From Marinobacterium zhoushanense (GTDB taxonomy: Bacteria > Pseudomonadota > Gammaproteobacteria > Pseudomonadales > Balneatricaceae): a stretch of 64,000 nt of DNA. Position numbers and translations under genes: made by a program. The notes beneath the pieces are model-generated. The model ran no database searches. It had not been told where the DNA came from and saw only the letters and a program-made list of their open reading frames with translations. The stretch spans positions 62,001-126,000 of the forward strand of contig NZ_BMIJ01000006.1 in NCBI RefSeq assembly GCF_014641945.1, in the 5' to 3' direction. This document shows, piece by piece, positions 55,334-63,694 of this stretch. The stretch's first letter is position 1. Each line of letters opens with the position of its first letter.

Positions 55334-55900
55334 ATGGGTATCAAGTCAGACAGCTGGATTCGCCGAATGGTGGCCGAACAGAAGATGATCGAGCCATTCG
55401 AGCCGTCACAGGTGCGTCGTGTCAACGACCAACCGATCGTATCCTACGGCACCTCTAGCTATGGCTACGATGTGCGCTGCGCTGATGAATTCAAGATATT
55501 CACCAACATCAACTCCTCCATCGTCGATCCGAAAAATTTTGACGATGGCAGTTTTGTCGATGTGAAATCCGATGTCTGTATCATTCCGCCCAACTCCTTT
55601 GCCCTGGCGCGTACCGTTGAGTATTTCCGAATTCCACGTGATGTGTTGACGATCTGCCTGGGCAAGAGCACCTATGCCCGTTGTGGCATCATCGTCAACG
55701 TCACGCCGCTTGAGCCCGAATGGGAGGGGCATGTCACGCTGGAGTTTTCCAACACCACACCGCTGCCGGCCAAGATCTACGCCCATGAAGGGGTGGCGCA
55801 GATGCTGTTCCTCGGTGCTGACGAAGTGTGTGAAACCTCTTACCGCGACCGCGGTGGCAAATACCAGGGTCAGACCGGTGTTGTCGTGCCCAGGACCTGA
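55334..55900 (+). CDS. dcd: dCTP deaminase
   Basis: Deaminates dCTP to dUTP for dTTP synthesis. The 188-residue product (E. coli 193) shows GKSTYARCG with the catalytic Ser/Arg, the catalytic Glu in HVTLEFSNT, and the conserved N-terminal [10 protein letters not shown] block with [15 protein letters not shown] 55334 is the only good start. It is followed 20 bp later by an uncharacterised gene. Confidence 0.97.
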   Translation: MGIKSDSWIRRMVAEQKMIEPFEPSQVRRVNDQPIVSYGTSSYGYDVRCADEFKIFTNINSSIVDPKNFDDGSFVDVKSDVCIIPPNSFALARTVEYFRIPRDVLTICLGKSTYARCGIIVNVTPLEPEWEGHVTLEFSNTTPLPAKIYAHEGVAQMLFLGADEVCETSYRDRGGKYQGQTGVVVPRT

Positions 55901-55920
55901 GAGCAGATCATCCGTAATTC

Positions 55921-56562
55921 ATGAATATTAGCCTCAAGCAGATAGAAGATTTCTGGCATCAGGTAGAGCGTACGCTCGATCAATTGCTTGCCAGCCAGGG
56001 CGATACGCAGTTCGAGGCGGATTCGCTGCTGGCCGCTTATCGGCTGTCGCTGCAGAAGATTGATCGCAACCTGACTTTCCATTTCGAACGCGAGTCCGAC
56101 GGCGGTCCGGTGGAGATGATCTTCGGTTGCGATGGCTACCCGGAGTCGATCCATGCCGTACTCAGTGTGGTCGGTGCGGCACCGGAACTGAGCGGAATCA
56201 ATTTCCGCGCCTTCAACGAGCGCTATGATCCGGTACCCGCGTTCGTCAACATGGGCGAGGAGCTCTGCGAGATTGACGAGTTCTGGTGTTCGCTGCGCGA
56301 GTTGAACGGTAAGTTGCAGCTGGCGATCTATCTGGTCGATGCGCCGAAGATTCTGGAGATGGATCCGCGTGTCGAGGCGGCGATGATCCTGCTCGACGCG
56401 CTGATTGGTGAGTATGAGCTGATGACCCGCGTCTGGTCACTGGACTGGTACGAGTTGCCGATCGATCCGGTCGATTTCGGGCTGATGCCATTATCCCACC
56501 TGCGTCACGCCTTTGACCAGATGAAAGCACGCGTGGCCCCTGTCGGTATCACCATCCACTGA
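55921..56562 (+). CDS. Uncharacterised acidic protein
   Basis: A 213-residue soluble, acidic protein with no signal peptide or membrane segment. I do not recognise a family. Visible features are an N-terminal helical region (FWHQVERTLDQLL), an alpha/beta middle with GGPVEMIFGCDGYPESI, and a Trp-rich end (RVWSLDWYELPIDPVDFG). It lies 20 bp after dcd and could be co-transcribed with it. The RBS upstream of ATG 55921 is weak, which fits coupled expression. Confidence 0.7.
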   Translation: MNISLKQIEDFWHQVERTLDQLLASQGDTQFEADSLLAAYRLSLQKIDRNLTFHFERESDGGPVEMIFGCDGYPESIHAVLSVVGAAPELSGINFRAFNERYDPVPAFVNMGEELCEIDEFWCSLRELNGKLQLAIYLVDAPKILEMDPRVEAAMILLDALIGEYELMTRVWSLDWYELPIDPVDFGLMPLSHLRHAFDQMKARVAPVGITIH

Positions 56563-56667
56563 GCGCTGTCCTCGGGATTTATCTTTTTTTGCGTCCGCGT
56601 AGTTGGGCAAGCTCCGAGATGGCGGTTAGTATTAAGTCTGATTTCGCATCTATTGGGAGAGCCTGAT

Positions 56668-57456
56668 ATGAGCCGTCGTTTGGCTGATCTGTTGGATCGT
56701 GTGCGCAAGGAGTATGTGCAGACGATGCTGGACCATGGCGAGGTTGAGCCCTACCTGACCGCGCACCGTGTCTGCAATACTCGCCTTTGGCTGTCCGGCC
56801 CCGAGCTCGCCGCACTGATCTCTGAAGACCCCAAGCTGCTGTCCGCACGTGCCAGTGACCTGATCGATGATGACCGCGAGCGCGCCAACCCGTGCGTTGG
56901 GGCGATCGTGACCAGCAATATCGTCGCCGCTGCATTGGAGGGGCTGCTGGCCGTGGCCGTTAATCGAGAATGGTTGGCGGTGGATTCCGACGGTCGGGTG
57001 CTGGTGGATGCGCATGAACTTGATTCGGTGCCCTCGGTTACCGGTGTCGACTACTCGGATGCGGGCGAGTTTACCCCGGCGCGTGGCCGCAGTCGGTTAA
57101 GCGATATGTTCCATGCTGCGGAGCAGACGTATCTGGAACGCCTGCAGGAGGGGCCGCACGATGCCTACCAGCTGGCACTGATGGTCTCCTCGGATCACTC
57201 CATCTTCACGCCGGACGATCTGGCGCCCTTGCTGTTGGAAAACCCGCTGCTGCTGGGATTGCGGGCCGATGATCTGGTGGATGAGGAGCTGTTCGATGGC
57301 GACCCGCCCGCCGGCATCATCGTCAGCGCGCATCTTGCGGAGATGCTGGTGCAGCAGTTGCTGGAGCGGGCTATCGAAATGGGGGCCATCGGTCATGACA
57401 GTGAGGGGCAGCCCATACTGTCAGAGACCGAGGATGATAATCCGACGGTGCACTGA
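56668..57456 (+). CDS. Uncharacterised protein with internal duplication
   Basis: A 262-residue soluble, acidic protein made of two related halves: about 16-112 and about 155-251. The clearest match is LSGPELAALISEDPKLLSA (42-60) with FTPDDLAPLLLENPLLLGL (180-198), each followed by an R-A-x-DL-[IV]-D block, a G-x-I-V-x-[ST] strand and a closing DSxGxxxL turn, offset by 138 residues. A basic linker with GRSRLSD joins them. No known family recognised; no catalytic motif seen. RBS GGGAGAG precedes ATG 56668. Confidence 0.72.
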   Translation: MSRRLADLLDRVRKEYVQTMLDHGEVEPYLTAHRVCNTRLWLSGPELAALISEDPKLLSARASDLIDDDRERANPCVGAIVTSNIVAAALEGLLAVAVNREWLAVDSDGRVLVDAHELDSVPSVTGVDYSDAGEFTPARGRSRLSDMFHAAEQTYLERLQEGPHDAYQLALMVSSDHSIFTPDDLAPLLLENPLLLGLRADDLVDEELFDGDPPAGIIVSAHLAEMLVQQLLERAIEMGAIGHDSEGQPILSETEDDNPTVH

Positions 57457-57482
57457 CGCGCCGGATTTCACCTGAGAGGTGA

Positions 57483-57506
57483 GCTGGAGCTTTTTAGGGC
57501 TCCAGC
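57483..57506. terminator. Convergent hairpin at the tolC end
   Basis: The 8-bp stem GCTGGAGC (57483-57490) / GCTCCAGC (57499-57506) has a TTTTTAGG loop that contains the tolC stop codon on the minus strand. A second hairpin, TCACCT-GAG-AGGTGA, lies just before it (near 57470-57484). It separates two convergent genes and probably acts on both strands. Confidence 0.45.
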
Positions 57507-58792
57507 CAGCTGTCCAGTGCCAGGATATCTTCCGGACTCAGGCTGCCGACTACCTGTTTGAACTGAAACAGGGTGCTGACGTGGTCGTAACGGGCATTGG
57601 CGTAGTTCAATCTGGCCTGATACAGCGCGTTTTCCGCATCGAGTACATCGACCACGTTGCGCGTACCTACCGAGAACCCCTCCTCAGTGGCCTGCAGTGC
57701 CGTTTCCCTGGACGTGATGCTCTGGGCGCGGGCCTTGACGCTCTCTACGCTGGTGTTGAGGTCGCGTAGCAGTGAGCGGGTCTGCTCGATCAGGTTACGC
57801 CGCTGGTCCTCAAGGCTGAACAGGGCGGCCTGGTTGCGCAGGTCGGCCTCGCTGATGCTGGAGCTCAGTGAACCGCCGGTATAAAGCGGTACGGATAGCG
57901 ACAGTGCAATGCTGTTGTTATCGTTCCAGTCGCCACGTTGAGTGCTTTCTCCGTTTTGCATCTCCAGCGTCACCTTGGGCAGTCGTTCGGCTCTGGCGGC
58001 TTGGAGAGTGCGGCGGGTGGCGTCCTGATTGTACTGGCTGACGCGAAAATCCAGGTTGTCCTGCAGCGCGCGTTCAAGCCAGGATTCGGGAGAGTTCGGG
58101 CTGACCGACTGAATCGGGTATTCGCTTTTGAGCGGCGAAACCTGTTCGATCCCGCTACCGCCCAGACGTTCAACCGCCTCGAAGCTATTGCGCAGGGCGC
58201 CCTGGGCATCGATCAGCTGTACTGCCGCATCATCATAGGACGCCTGGGCGTCGAGCACATCGGTGATGGCGATCAGGCCGACGTCGAATTGGGCATTTAC
58301 CTGGTCCAGGCGGCGTTTCAGCGCACGCTCCTGGGCCTGTGCCAGGTCCAGCGCGCTCTGCGCCCGCAGTACATTGAGATAGATGTCGACAGTGCGCTGG
58401 ATCAGTGACTGCTGCGCCAGTGCAAATTCGGTTTGCGCCTTTTCGTCGAGTACCTGGCCGCGCCGGAAGTTGAACCAGCTGCTGGCATCGAATACCGGCT
58501 GGCTTAGTGCCAGGCTGTAGCCGTGGCTGTTTCCGTCGAAAGTGCGGGTGTCGGTGCGGGTCGTATCGGCGCTGAGGCCGACCTGTGGCAGCAGTGCGGC
58601 ACGTGACTGCGGTAGCGCTTCGCGGTCAGCGTTGTAGGTAGCTTCTGCCGTCTTTAGCTGCGGATCGTTCGCCAGTGCGCGCAGGTAAAGATCGTGCAGG
58701 GCTCCGGCTTGGCTCGAGCTCGACCCGAGAGCGGTCAGTAGTGTGGTGGTCAGTAACCATCTTCTCGATCTCAACACTTCTCTATTGCGCAT
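57494..58792 (-). CDS. tolC: TolC-family outer membrane efflux channel
   Basis: A 432-residue outer-membrane channel protein for tripartite efflux or type I secretion. It has a signal peptide (hydrophobic WLLTTTLLTALG, likely cleaved after SSSSQA), followed by two OEP repeats with the usual LYLRALANDPQLKTAEATY start and the TGGSLSSSISEADLR strand. It is shorter than E. coli TolC (493) because the C-terminal tail is reduced. The start overlaps the GGDEF gene stop by 11 bp, so the two are translationally coupled. No pump gene is adjacent. Confidence 0.93.
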   Translation of the reverse strand: MRNREVLRSRRWLLTTTLLTALGSSSSQAGALHDLYLRALANDPQLKTAEATYNADREALPQSRAALLPQVGLSADTTRTDTRTFDGNSHGYSLALSQPVFDASSWFNFRRGQVLDEKAQTEFALAQQSLIQRTVDIYLNVLRAQSALDLAQAQERALKRRLDQVNAQFDVGLIAITDVLDAQASYDDAAVQLIDAQGALRNSFEAVERLGGSGIEQVSPLKSEYPIQSVSPNSPESWLERALQDNLDFRVSQYNQDATRRTLQAARAERLPKVTLEMQNGESTQRGDWNDNNSIALSLSVPLYTGGSLSSSISEADLRNQAALFSLEDQRRNLIEQTRSLLRDLNTSVESVKARAQSITSRETALQATEEGFSVGTRNVVDVLDAENALYQARLNYANARYDHVSTLFQFKQVVGSLSPEDILALDSWLEP

Positions 58793-60014
58793 TGTCTGTT
58801 CCCTGAGTTTCGTTGCGTACCGTTTTTGCCTGGCGCAGACGGCGGTCGCTCAGCAGCATTAAGTCATCGCTGCTGCCGCTGGTTTCCAATAGGTTGGCGA
58901 TACCTGCGCTGGCACTAAATTTGTCCAGACCCGGCAGTTTACGCATTTCCTGTTCTATTTCGATCAGGCGCTTTTGTAGCGGCGGTGGATCCTGACGATA
59001 AGGCATTAATACGACAAATTCATCTCCGCCGAAGCGAAAAACCCTATCCTCCGGTCGGCAGATCTGGCTCAACTTCTGAGCAAAGGTGCGAAGTACGTCA
59101 TCGCCAAAGGTTGTGCCTTTGAGCTGATTGATCGATGACAGGCCGTTGATATCGAGCATCGCCATTTCGCAGTTCTGACCGTATTGCTGATAGTGCTCCT
59201 CGAACGCCTCCAGAGTGGCGTCGAAGGCGGCGCGACCGGACAGTCCTGTGAGCTCATCGAGCGGATGATCGAGAGGAGTGGGTAACTCCTTGCCGGGCTC
59301 CCTCCCGTTCATTGCCAGATGGCAGGCGAGCAGGTCTGCCGAGATTGCCAGCAATCTGGCTGAGAGCGCCAGACTGGCGGTGTCGGGCTTGCCCCATGCG
59401 CAGAGAATGCCGACGGCCTGACCGCCGGTTAGTTCCACCCGTTGCATCAATGTTACCGCAGGCGGGTCGTTCCGGAATAACCTGTCCTGTGGGTACAGTT
59501 CGGCGGGATTGAACAGGATCAATTGCTCGTTTCCGCCACCGTACAGCTCGGCTGCGGCACTGTCGGTTAGGGAAAGTTGCTCTGGGGAGTTGAGCTTGCC
59601 TGCGTGCCAGTGCCCGAGCAGTTCGTCCGTGCTCGCCGATTTGTGCTTGATGGCGGCGCAGTGGCTCCAGTTCAGCGCAGGGCCAAGAATGGACGCGGTC
59701 GTTAACCAGGGATCGCCGCCCTCCGCCAGTGCGGGGAGAAGGCTGCGAATCAGTCGCTTCTCGCTGTCGTCGCGGATACAAGAGGTGCCGATGAGCAGGC
59801 GCTGATGCTTGGCGTGGAGTAATTCGAACAGGTAGCCGTCGAGCAGCATTGGACCTGGCTCGCCGGCGATCGCGTGATCGATCAAGCGTTGGCGATTATC
59901 GTCCGACAGTGAGGCGAAGGATCGGTTGTGCCATTCGGCGGTGTCATCTCTGACAAGTGCGACGGGATGTTCGGCCGTTTTGAACAGTTCGGTGATGATG
60001 CGGGTTTTCAACAC
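58782..60014 (-). CDS. GGDEF diguanylate cyclase upstream of tolC
   Basis: A 410-residue protein with an N-terminal region of about 240 residues that looks like a GAF/sensor-type module and a C-terminal GGDEF domain (about 250-400) with an intact FGGDEF active site and I-site RPED five residues before it, so it should make c-di-GMP. No membrane segment is seen. GTG 60014 has GGAG 5 nt upstream; an alternative frame start at 60119 would overlap the aminotransferase. It overlaps tolC by 11 bp. A hairpin (60039-60062) lies between it and the aminotransferase. Confidence 0.88.
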   Translation of the reverse strand: MLKTRIITELFKTAEHPVALVRDDTAEWHNRSFASLSDDNRQRLIDHAIAGEPGPMLLDGYLFELLHAKHQRLLIGTSCIRDDSEKRLIRSLLPALAEGGDPWLTTASILGPALNWSHCAAIKHKSASTDELLGHWHAGKLNSPEQLSLTDSAAAELYGGGNEQLILFNPAELYPQDRLFRNDPPAVTLMQRVELTGGQAVGILCAWGKPDTASLALSARLLAISADLLACHLAMNGREPGKELPTPLDHPLDELTGLSGRAAFDATLEAFEEHYQQYGQNCEMAMLDINGLSSINQLKGTTFGDDVLRTFAQKLSQICRPEDRVFRFGGDEFVVLMPYRQDPPPLQKRLIEIEQEMRKLPGLDKFSASAGIANLLETSGSSDDLMLLSDRRLRQAKTVRNETQGTDNAQ

Positions 60015-60038
60015 CGGGGCTCCATTGCAGCGGGTGGG

Positions 60039-60062
60039 ACAGCGGGAGAGGGCTCCCGCTGT
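60039..60062 (-). other. Hairpin between aminotransferase and GGDEF gene
   Basis: The 10-bp stem ACAGCGGGAG / CTCCCGCTGT with loop AGGG (60039-60062) fills most of the 55-bp gap. No T-run follows on the minus strand. It may attenuate or stabilise the operon message between the aminotransferase and the cyclase-tolC pair. Confidence 0.5.
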
Positions 60063-60069
60063 CTGGACA

Positions 60070-61251
60070 TCAGCTGTTGAGTGCCTTCGCGATACGTCCA
60101 ATCGCGTCTTTAAGCACATCCATGCTGGTGGCGAATGACAGGCGCAAGTTGCCCGGTGCGCCGAAGGCGGAGCCCGGTACCAGTGCGACGCCCGCTTCGG
60201 TCAGCAGGTACTCGGCGAGCGCGATATCATCGGCAAACTCTGGACGGGCGTCGATCACTTTCTGGAAGCTGGGGAACGCATAGAAAGTACCATCCGCCGG
60301 AATGCACTCGACCCCTTCGATCTCGTTCAGTGCCGATACGACGTAATCGTGACGCTCCTTGAACGCCTTGACCATCTCCTTGACGCACTCCTGATCCCCC
60401 TCGAGGGCGGCCTGTGAGGCGACCTGGGAGATTGAGGTCGGGTTCGAGGTGCTCTGCGACTGGACCTTTTTCATGGCGCCAATCAGCTTGGCGGGACCAG
60501 CGGCATAGCCGATGCGCCATCCGGTCATCGAGTAGGCCTTGGAGACGCCGTTGAGCACGATGGTGCGCTCGTAGAGATCCGGGCAGGCGTTGAGGATGTT
60601 GCAGAACGGCTTGTCGCCGAACAGGATGTGTTCGTACATGTCATCCGTGGCGATCAGCACATCCGGGTGGCGACGCAGGACTTCGCCCAGTGCCGCCAGC
60701 TCTTCCAGGGTGTAGGCAACGCCGGTCGGGTTGGACGGGCTGTTCAGGACTACCAGGCGGGTACGCGGCGTAATCGCTGCTTCCAGCTGCTGTGGGCTGA
60801 TCTTGAAGCGCTGCTCCTGAGTGGTGGTGACAATGACCGGCTTGCCGTCTGAGACCAGCACCATATCCGGGTAGGAAACCCAGTAGGGTGCAGGAATGAT
60901 GACCTCGTCGCCCGGGTTGATCAGCGCCAGTGACAGGTTGAAGAAGCTCTGTTTGCCGCCACAGGAAACCAGGATCTGGTTCGCTTCATACTTCAGGCCG
61001 TTATCGCGCTCGAACTTGGCGATGATCGCCTTCTTCAGCGCCGGAGTACCATCAACGGCGGTGTACTTGGTGAAACCGCTATTGATCGCGTCGATGGCGG
61101 CCTGTTTGATATGAGCCGGAGTGTCGAAGTCCGGTTCGCCGGCGCCAAGACCGATAATGTTCTGTCCCGCGGCGCGCAGTTCAGCGGCACGGTTGGTGAC
61201 CGCCAGTGTCGGCGAGGGTTTGATGCTGTTTACGCGGTTGGAGAGTTGCAC
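60070..61251 (-). CDS. Aspartate aminotransferase (class I, PLP)
   Basis: A 393-residue aminotransferase of the I-gamma/Pseudomonas-type AAT group that transfers amino groups between aspartate and 2-oxoglutarate; aromatic substrates are also possible. PLP lysine is in NGVSKAYSMTGWR, with NSPSNPTG and the substrate Arg in PGNLRLSFA. The start GTG 61251 has AGG 7 nt upstream; TTG 61257 with AGAGGA 8 nt upstream is a real alternative. Pseudomonas homologues begin at the equivalent of QLSNRVNSIKPSPT. It is divergent from uvrB. Confidence 0.93.
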   Translation of the reverse strand: MQLSNRVNSIKPSPTLAVTNRAAELRAAGQNIIGLGAGEPDFDTPAHIKQAAIDAINSGFTKYTAVDGTPALKKAIIAKFERDNGLKYEANQILVSCGGKQSFFNLSLALINPGDEVIIPAPYWVSYPDMVLVSDGKPVIVTTTQEQRFKISPQQLEAAITPRTRLVVLNSPSNPTGVAYTLEELAALGEVLRRHPDVLIATDDMYEHILFGDKPFCNILNACPDLYERTIVLNGVSKAYSMTGWRIGYAAGPAKLIGAMKKVQSQSTSNPTSISQVASQAALEGDQECVKEMVKAFKERHDYVVSALNEIEGVECIPADGTFYAFPSFQKVIDARPEFADDIALAEYLLTEAGVALVPGSAFGAPGNLRLSFATSMDVLKDAIGRIAKALNS

Positions 61252-61343
61252 GTCCAAGCCTAGGTTCCTCTTGCTATCAGTGCCCGAAATCGTCATGAAG
61301 TGTAACTCGCAGAGCATACAGGATTAAGGATCCACTCTAAATC

Positions 61344-61372
61344 CCTGTTGTCGTAAAAAACGGATCAACAGG
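61344..61372. promoter_or_regulatory. Inverted repeat in the aminotransferase/uvrB divergent region
   Basis: Arms CCTGTTG (61344-61350) and CAACAGG (61366-61372) with a 15-bp spacer containing a nested CGT-AAAAA-ACG. It lies about midway between two divergent starts, a position typical for an operator. It does not fit the LexA CTG-N10-CAG spacing. Confidence 0.35.
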
Positions 61373-61499
61373 TGACTTTAGTGAATTAAGTTGCCGATAA
61401 GAAATCCGCGCGTGCTCGTTATTGGTCACCGGGAAGCGAATGCTTTGCACAGGCGTTACGCGTTATACTTCCGGGTTCGCTTGAATGCAGGATAGATGG

Positions 61500-63515
61500 A
61501 TGAAAGAGAGATTCAAGGTCAGCTCTCCGTTTGAGCCGGCGGGTGACCAGCCGAAAGCGATCGCGCAGCTGGTCGATGGTCTGGAGTCGGGACTGGCGGC
61601 GCAGACGCTGCTTGGTGTGACCGGCTCGGGCAAAACGTTCACCATGGCCCACGTTATTGCCGCTGTGCAGCGGCCGACCATCATCCTTGCCCACAACAAA
61701 ACGCTGGCCGCACAGCTTTATGGAGAGTTCCGCGAGTTCTTTCCGGACAACTCGGTGGAGTATTTCGTCTCCTATTACGACTACTACCAGCCCGAAGCCT
61801 ATGTGCCATCGTCCGATACGTTTATCGAGAAGGATGCTTCGATCAATGATCATATCGAGCAGATGCGGCTGTCGGCGACCAAGGCGCTGATGGAGCGGGA
61901 GGATGCGATTATCGTCGCCACCGTCTCCTCGATCTACGGTTTGGGCGACCCGAAATCCTATCTGTCGATGATGTTGCACCTCGACCGCGGTGACGAGATC
62001 GACCAGCGCGCTCTGCTGCGCAGGCTCGCGGAGCTGCAGTACACCCGCAATGATGTCGAGTTGCATCGTGGTACCTATCGGGTGCGTGGCGATGTCATCG
62101 ACGTGTTTCCGGCGGAATCGGAGAAGGAAGCGATCCGTATCGAACTGTTTGACGCGGAGATCGAGCAGATCAGCTATTTCGATCCGTTGACCGGTGAAGT
62201 GCTGCAGAAGGTGCCGCGCGCCACCATCTATCCGAAGACTCATTACGTAACACCACGGGAGGTGCTGCTGGAGGCGGTAGACCATATCAAGGAGGAGTTG
62301 CGCGAGCGTCTCAAGCAGATGCGCGACAACAACAAGCTGGTCGAGGCGCAGCGTCTGGAGCAGCGCACCCTGTACGATATCGAGATGATACTGGAACTCG
62401 GCTACTGCTCGGGTATCGAGAACTACTCACGCTACCTGTCCGGCCGCGGGCCGGGCGAGCCGCCGCCGACCCTGTTTGAATACCTGCCCGACAACGCGCT
62501 GGTGATCATCGACGAATCCCATGTCACCATTCCGCAGCTCGGTGCCATGTACCGGGGGGATCGCTCGCGTAAGGAGACGCTGGTTGAATACGGCTTCCGC
62601 CTTCCCTCGGCGCTGGATAACCGACCGCTGAAGTTCGAGGAGTGGGAACGACTGGCACCTCAGATGGTGTTTGTCTCGGCGACGCCGAGCAAGTACGAAG
62701 CGGCGCATGCCGAACAGGTGGTTGAGCAGGTGGTTCGACCGACCGGCCTGGTCGATCCGGTGGTCGAGGTGCGCCCGGCATCGACGCAGGTAGACGATCT
62801 GCTTTCCGAGATTCGCCTTGTCGCAGCGCGCAACGAACGCGTGGTAGTGACCGTCCTGACCAAGCGGATGGCGGAGGACCTGACCGAGTTTCTAGCCGAA
62901 CACGATGTCCGGGTGCGTTACCTGCACTCCGACATTGACACCGTCGAGCGGGTCGAGATCATCCGTGATCTGCGCATCGGCGAGTTCGATGTACTGGTGG
63001 GGATCAACCTGCTGCGTGAGGGGATCGACATGCCGGAGGTGGCACTGGTGGCGATACTCGATGCCGACAAGGAGGGTTTCCTGCGCTCCGAAACCTCAAT
63101 GATTCAGACCATCGGTCGTGCCGCGCGTAACGTGAACGGACGTGCGATTCTCTATGCTGATCGCATGACCGGTTCCATGGAGCGTGCGATCGGCGAGACC
63201 GAGCGCCGTCGTGACAAGCAGGTCGCCTTCAACGAGGCGCACGGCATTACGCCGCGCGGCATTGTCAAATCGATAGCCGATATCATGGAAGGCGCGAACA
63301 TTCCCGGCCGTAAGGGCGGGCGGAGTGGGCGTAAGGTCGCCGAGCCTGAAACCAGTTATCGGGTGGATGAGGGCAAGCTGAGCGCTCAGGAGCTGGCGCG
63401 GACTATCAATCAACTGGAAGACCGAATGTACGAGGCGGCGCGTAATCTGGAGTTTGAAAAAGCGGCTCAGTTGCGCGATGAACTGGAGCGTTTAAAACAC
63501 GCGTCGATGCCTTAA
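61500..63515 (+). CDS. uvrB: UvrABC excinuclease subunit B
   Basis: The damage-verifying ATPase of nucleotide excision repair. The 671-residue product (E. coli 673) contains Walker [11 protein letters not shown], the damage-probing beta-hairpin [33 protein letters not shown] and the C-terminal UVR helix pair ([20 protein letters not shown]). ATG 61500 is chosen: AGGA lies 7 nt upstream and the start aligns with family N-termini, while ATG 61485 lacks an RBS. No SOS box is visible upstream. Confidence 0.98.
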   Translation: MKERFKVSSPFEPAGDQPKAIAQLVDGLESGLAAQTLLGVTGSGKTFTMAHVIAAVQRPTIILAHNKTLAAQLYGEFREFFPDNSVEYFVSYYDYYQPEAYVPSSDTFIEKDASINDHIEQMRLSATKALMEREDAIIVATVSSIYGLGDPKSYLSMMLHLDRGDEIDQRALLRRLAELQYTRNDVELHRGTYRVRGDVIDVFPAESEKEAIRIELFDAEIEQISYFDPLTGEVLQKVPRATIYPKTHYVTPREVLLEAVDHIKEELRERLKQMRDNNKLVEAQRLEQRTLYDIEMILELGYCSGIENYSRYLSGRGPGEPPPTLFEYLPDNALVIIDESHVTIPQLGAMYRGDRSRKETLVEYGFRLPSALDNRPLKFEEWERLAPQMVFVSATPSKYEAAHAEQVVEQVVRPTGLVDPVVEVRPASTQVDDLLSEIRLVAARNERVVVTVLTKRMAEDLTEFLAEHDVRVRYLHSDIDTVERVEIIRDLRIGEFDVLVGINLLREGIDMPEVALVAILDADKEGFLRSETSMIQTIGRAARNVNGRAILYADRMTGSMERAIGETERRRDKQVAFNEAHGITPRGIVKSIADIMEGANIPGRKGGRSGRKVAEPETSYRVDEGKLSAQELARTINQLEDRMYEAARNLEFEKAAQLRDELERLKHASMP

Positions 63516-63567
63516 TCGCCGCATCCGGGCTTGTATTGCACTGGCGTTGTGTTAAAAAGTGGTTTCA

Positions 63568-63585
63568 TTGCGACTAAAGTCGCAA
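63568..63585 (+). promoter_or_regulatory. 18-bp palindrome after uvrB
   Basis: TTGCGACT-AA-AGTCGCAA (63568-63585) is a near-perfect 18-bp palindrome, 52 bp after the uvrB stop and 110 bp before the next gene. As RNA it folds into a 7-bp stem with a UAAA loop. It could be an operator for the downstream gene or the first hairpin of its leader. Confidence 0.45.
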
Positions 63586-63589
63586 AATA

Positions 63590-63660
63590 CGGACAGGACT
63601 CATTTGGGGGGCCCAGAGTGGGCTAGAGAAATGTCCGAAAAGATCCCGCCAAGGAGCGGG
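63590..63660 (+). ncRNA. Candidate structured leader of the terminal sensory gene
   Basis: CGGACA (63590-63595) pairs with TGTCCG (63632-63637), enclosing a GCCCA-GAG-TGGGC hairpin (63611-63623) and a G-run; a further CCCGC/GCGGG hairpin follows (63645-63660). The structure ends about 17 nt before the RBS AAGGGA. I checked it against the c-di-GMP riboswitch core (GEMM) by eye and do not see that motif, so the class is unknown. Confidence 0.4.
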
Positions 63661-63694
63661 CGAATTATTATAAAGTTGTCACAAGGGAACATCC

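Noticed and set aside
61252..61499. LexA/SOS box before uvrB
   Set aside because: No CTG-N10-CAG is visible; the CCTGTTG/CAACAGG repeat has a longer spacer.
63590..63660. c-di-GMP class I riboswitch
   Set aside because: The conserved core and tetraloop-receptor sequences I know are absent; only generic hairpins are visible.
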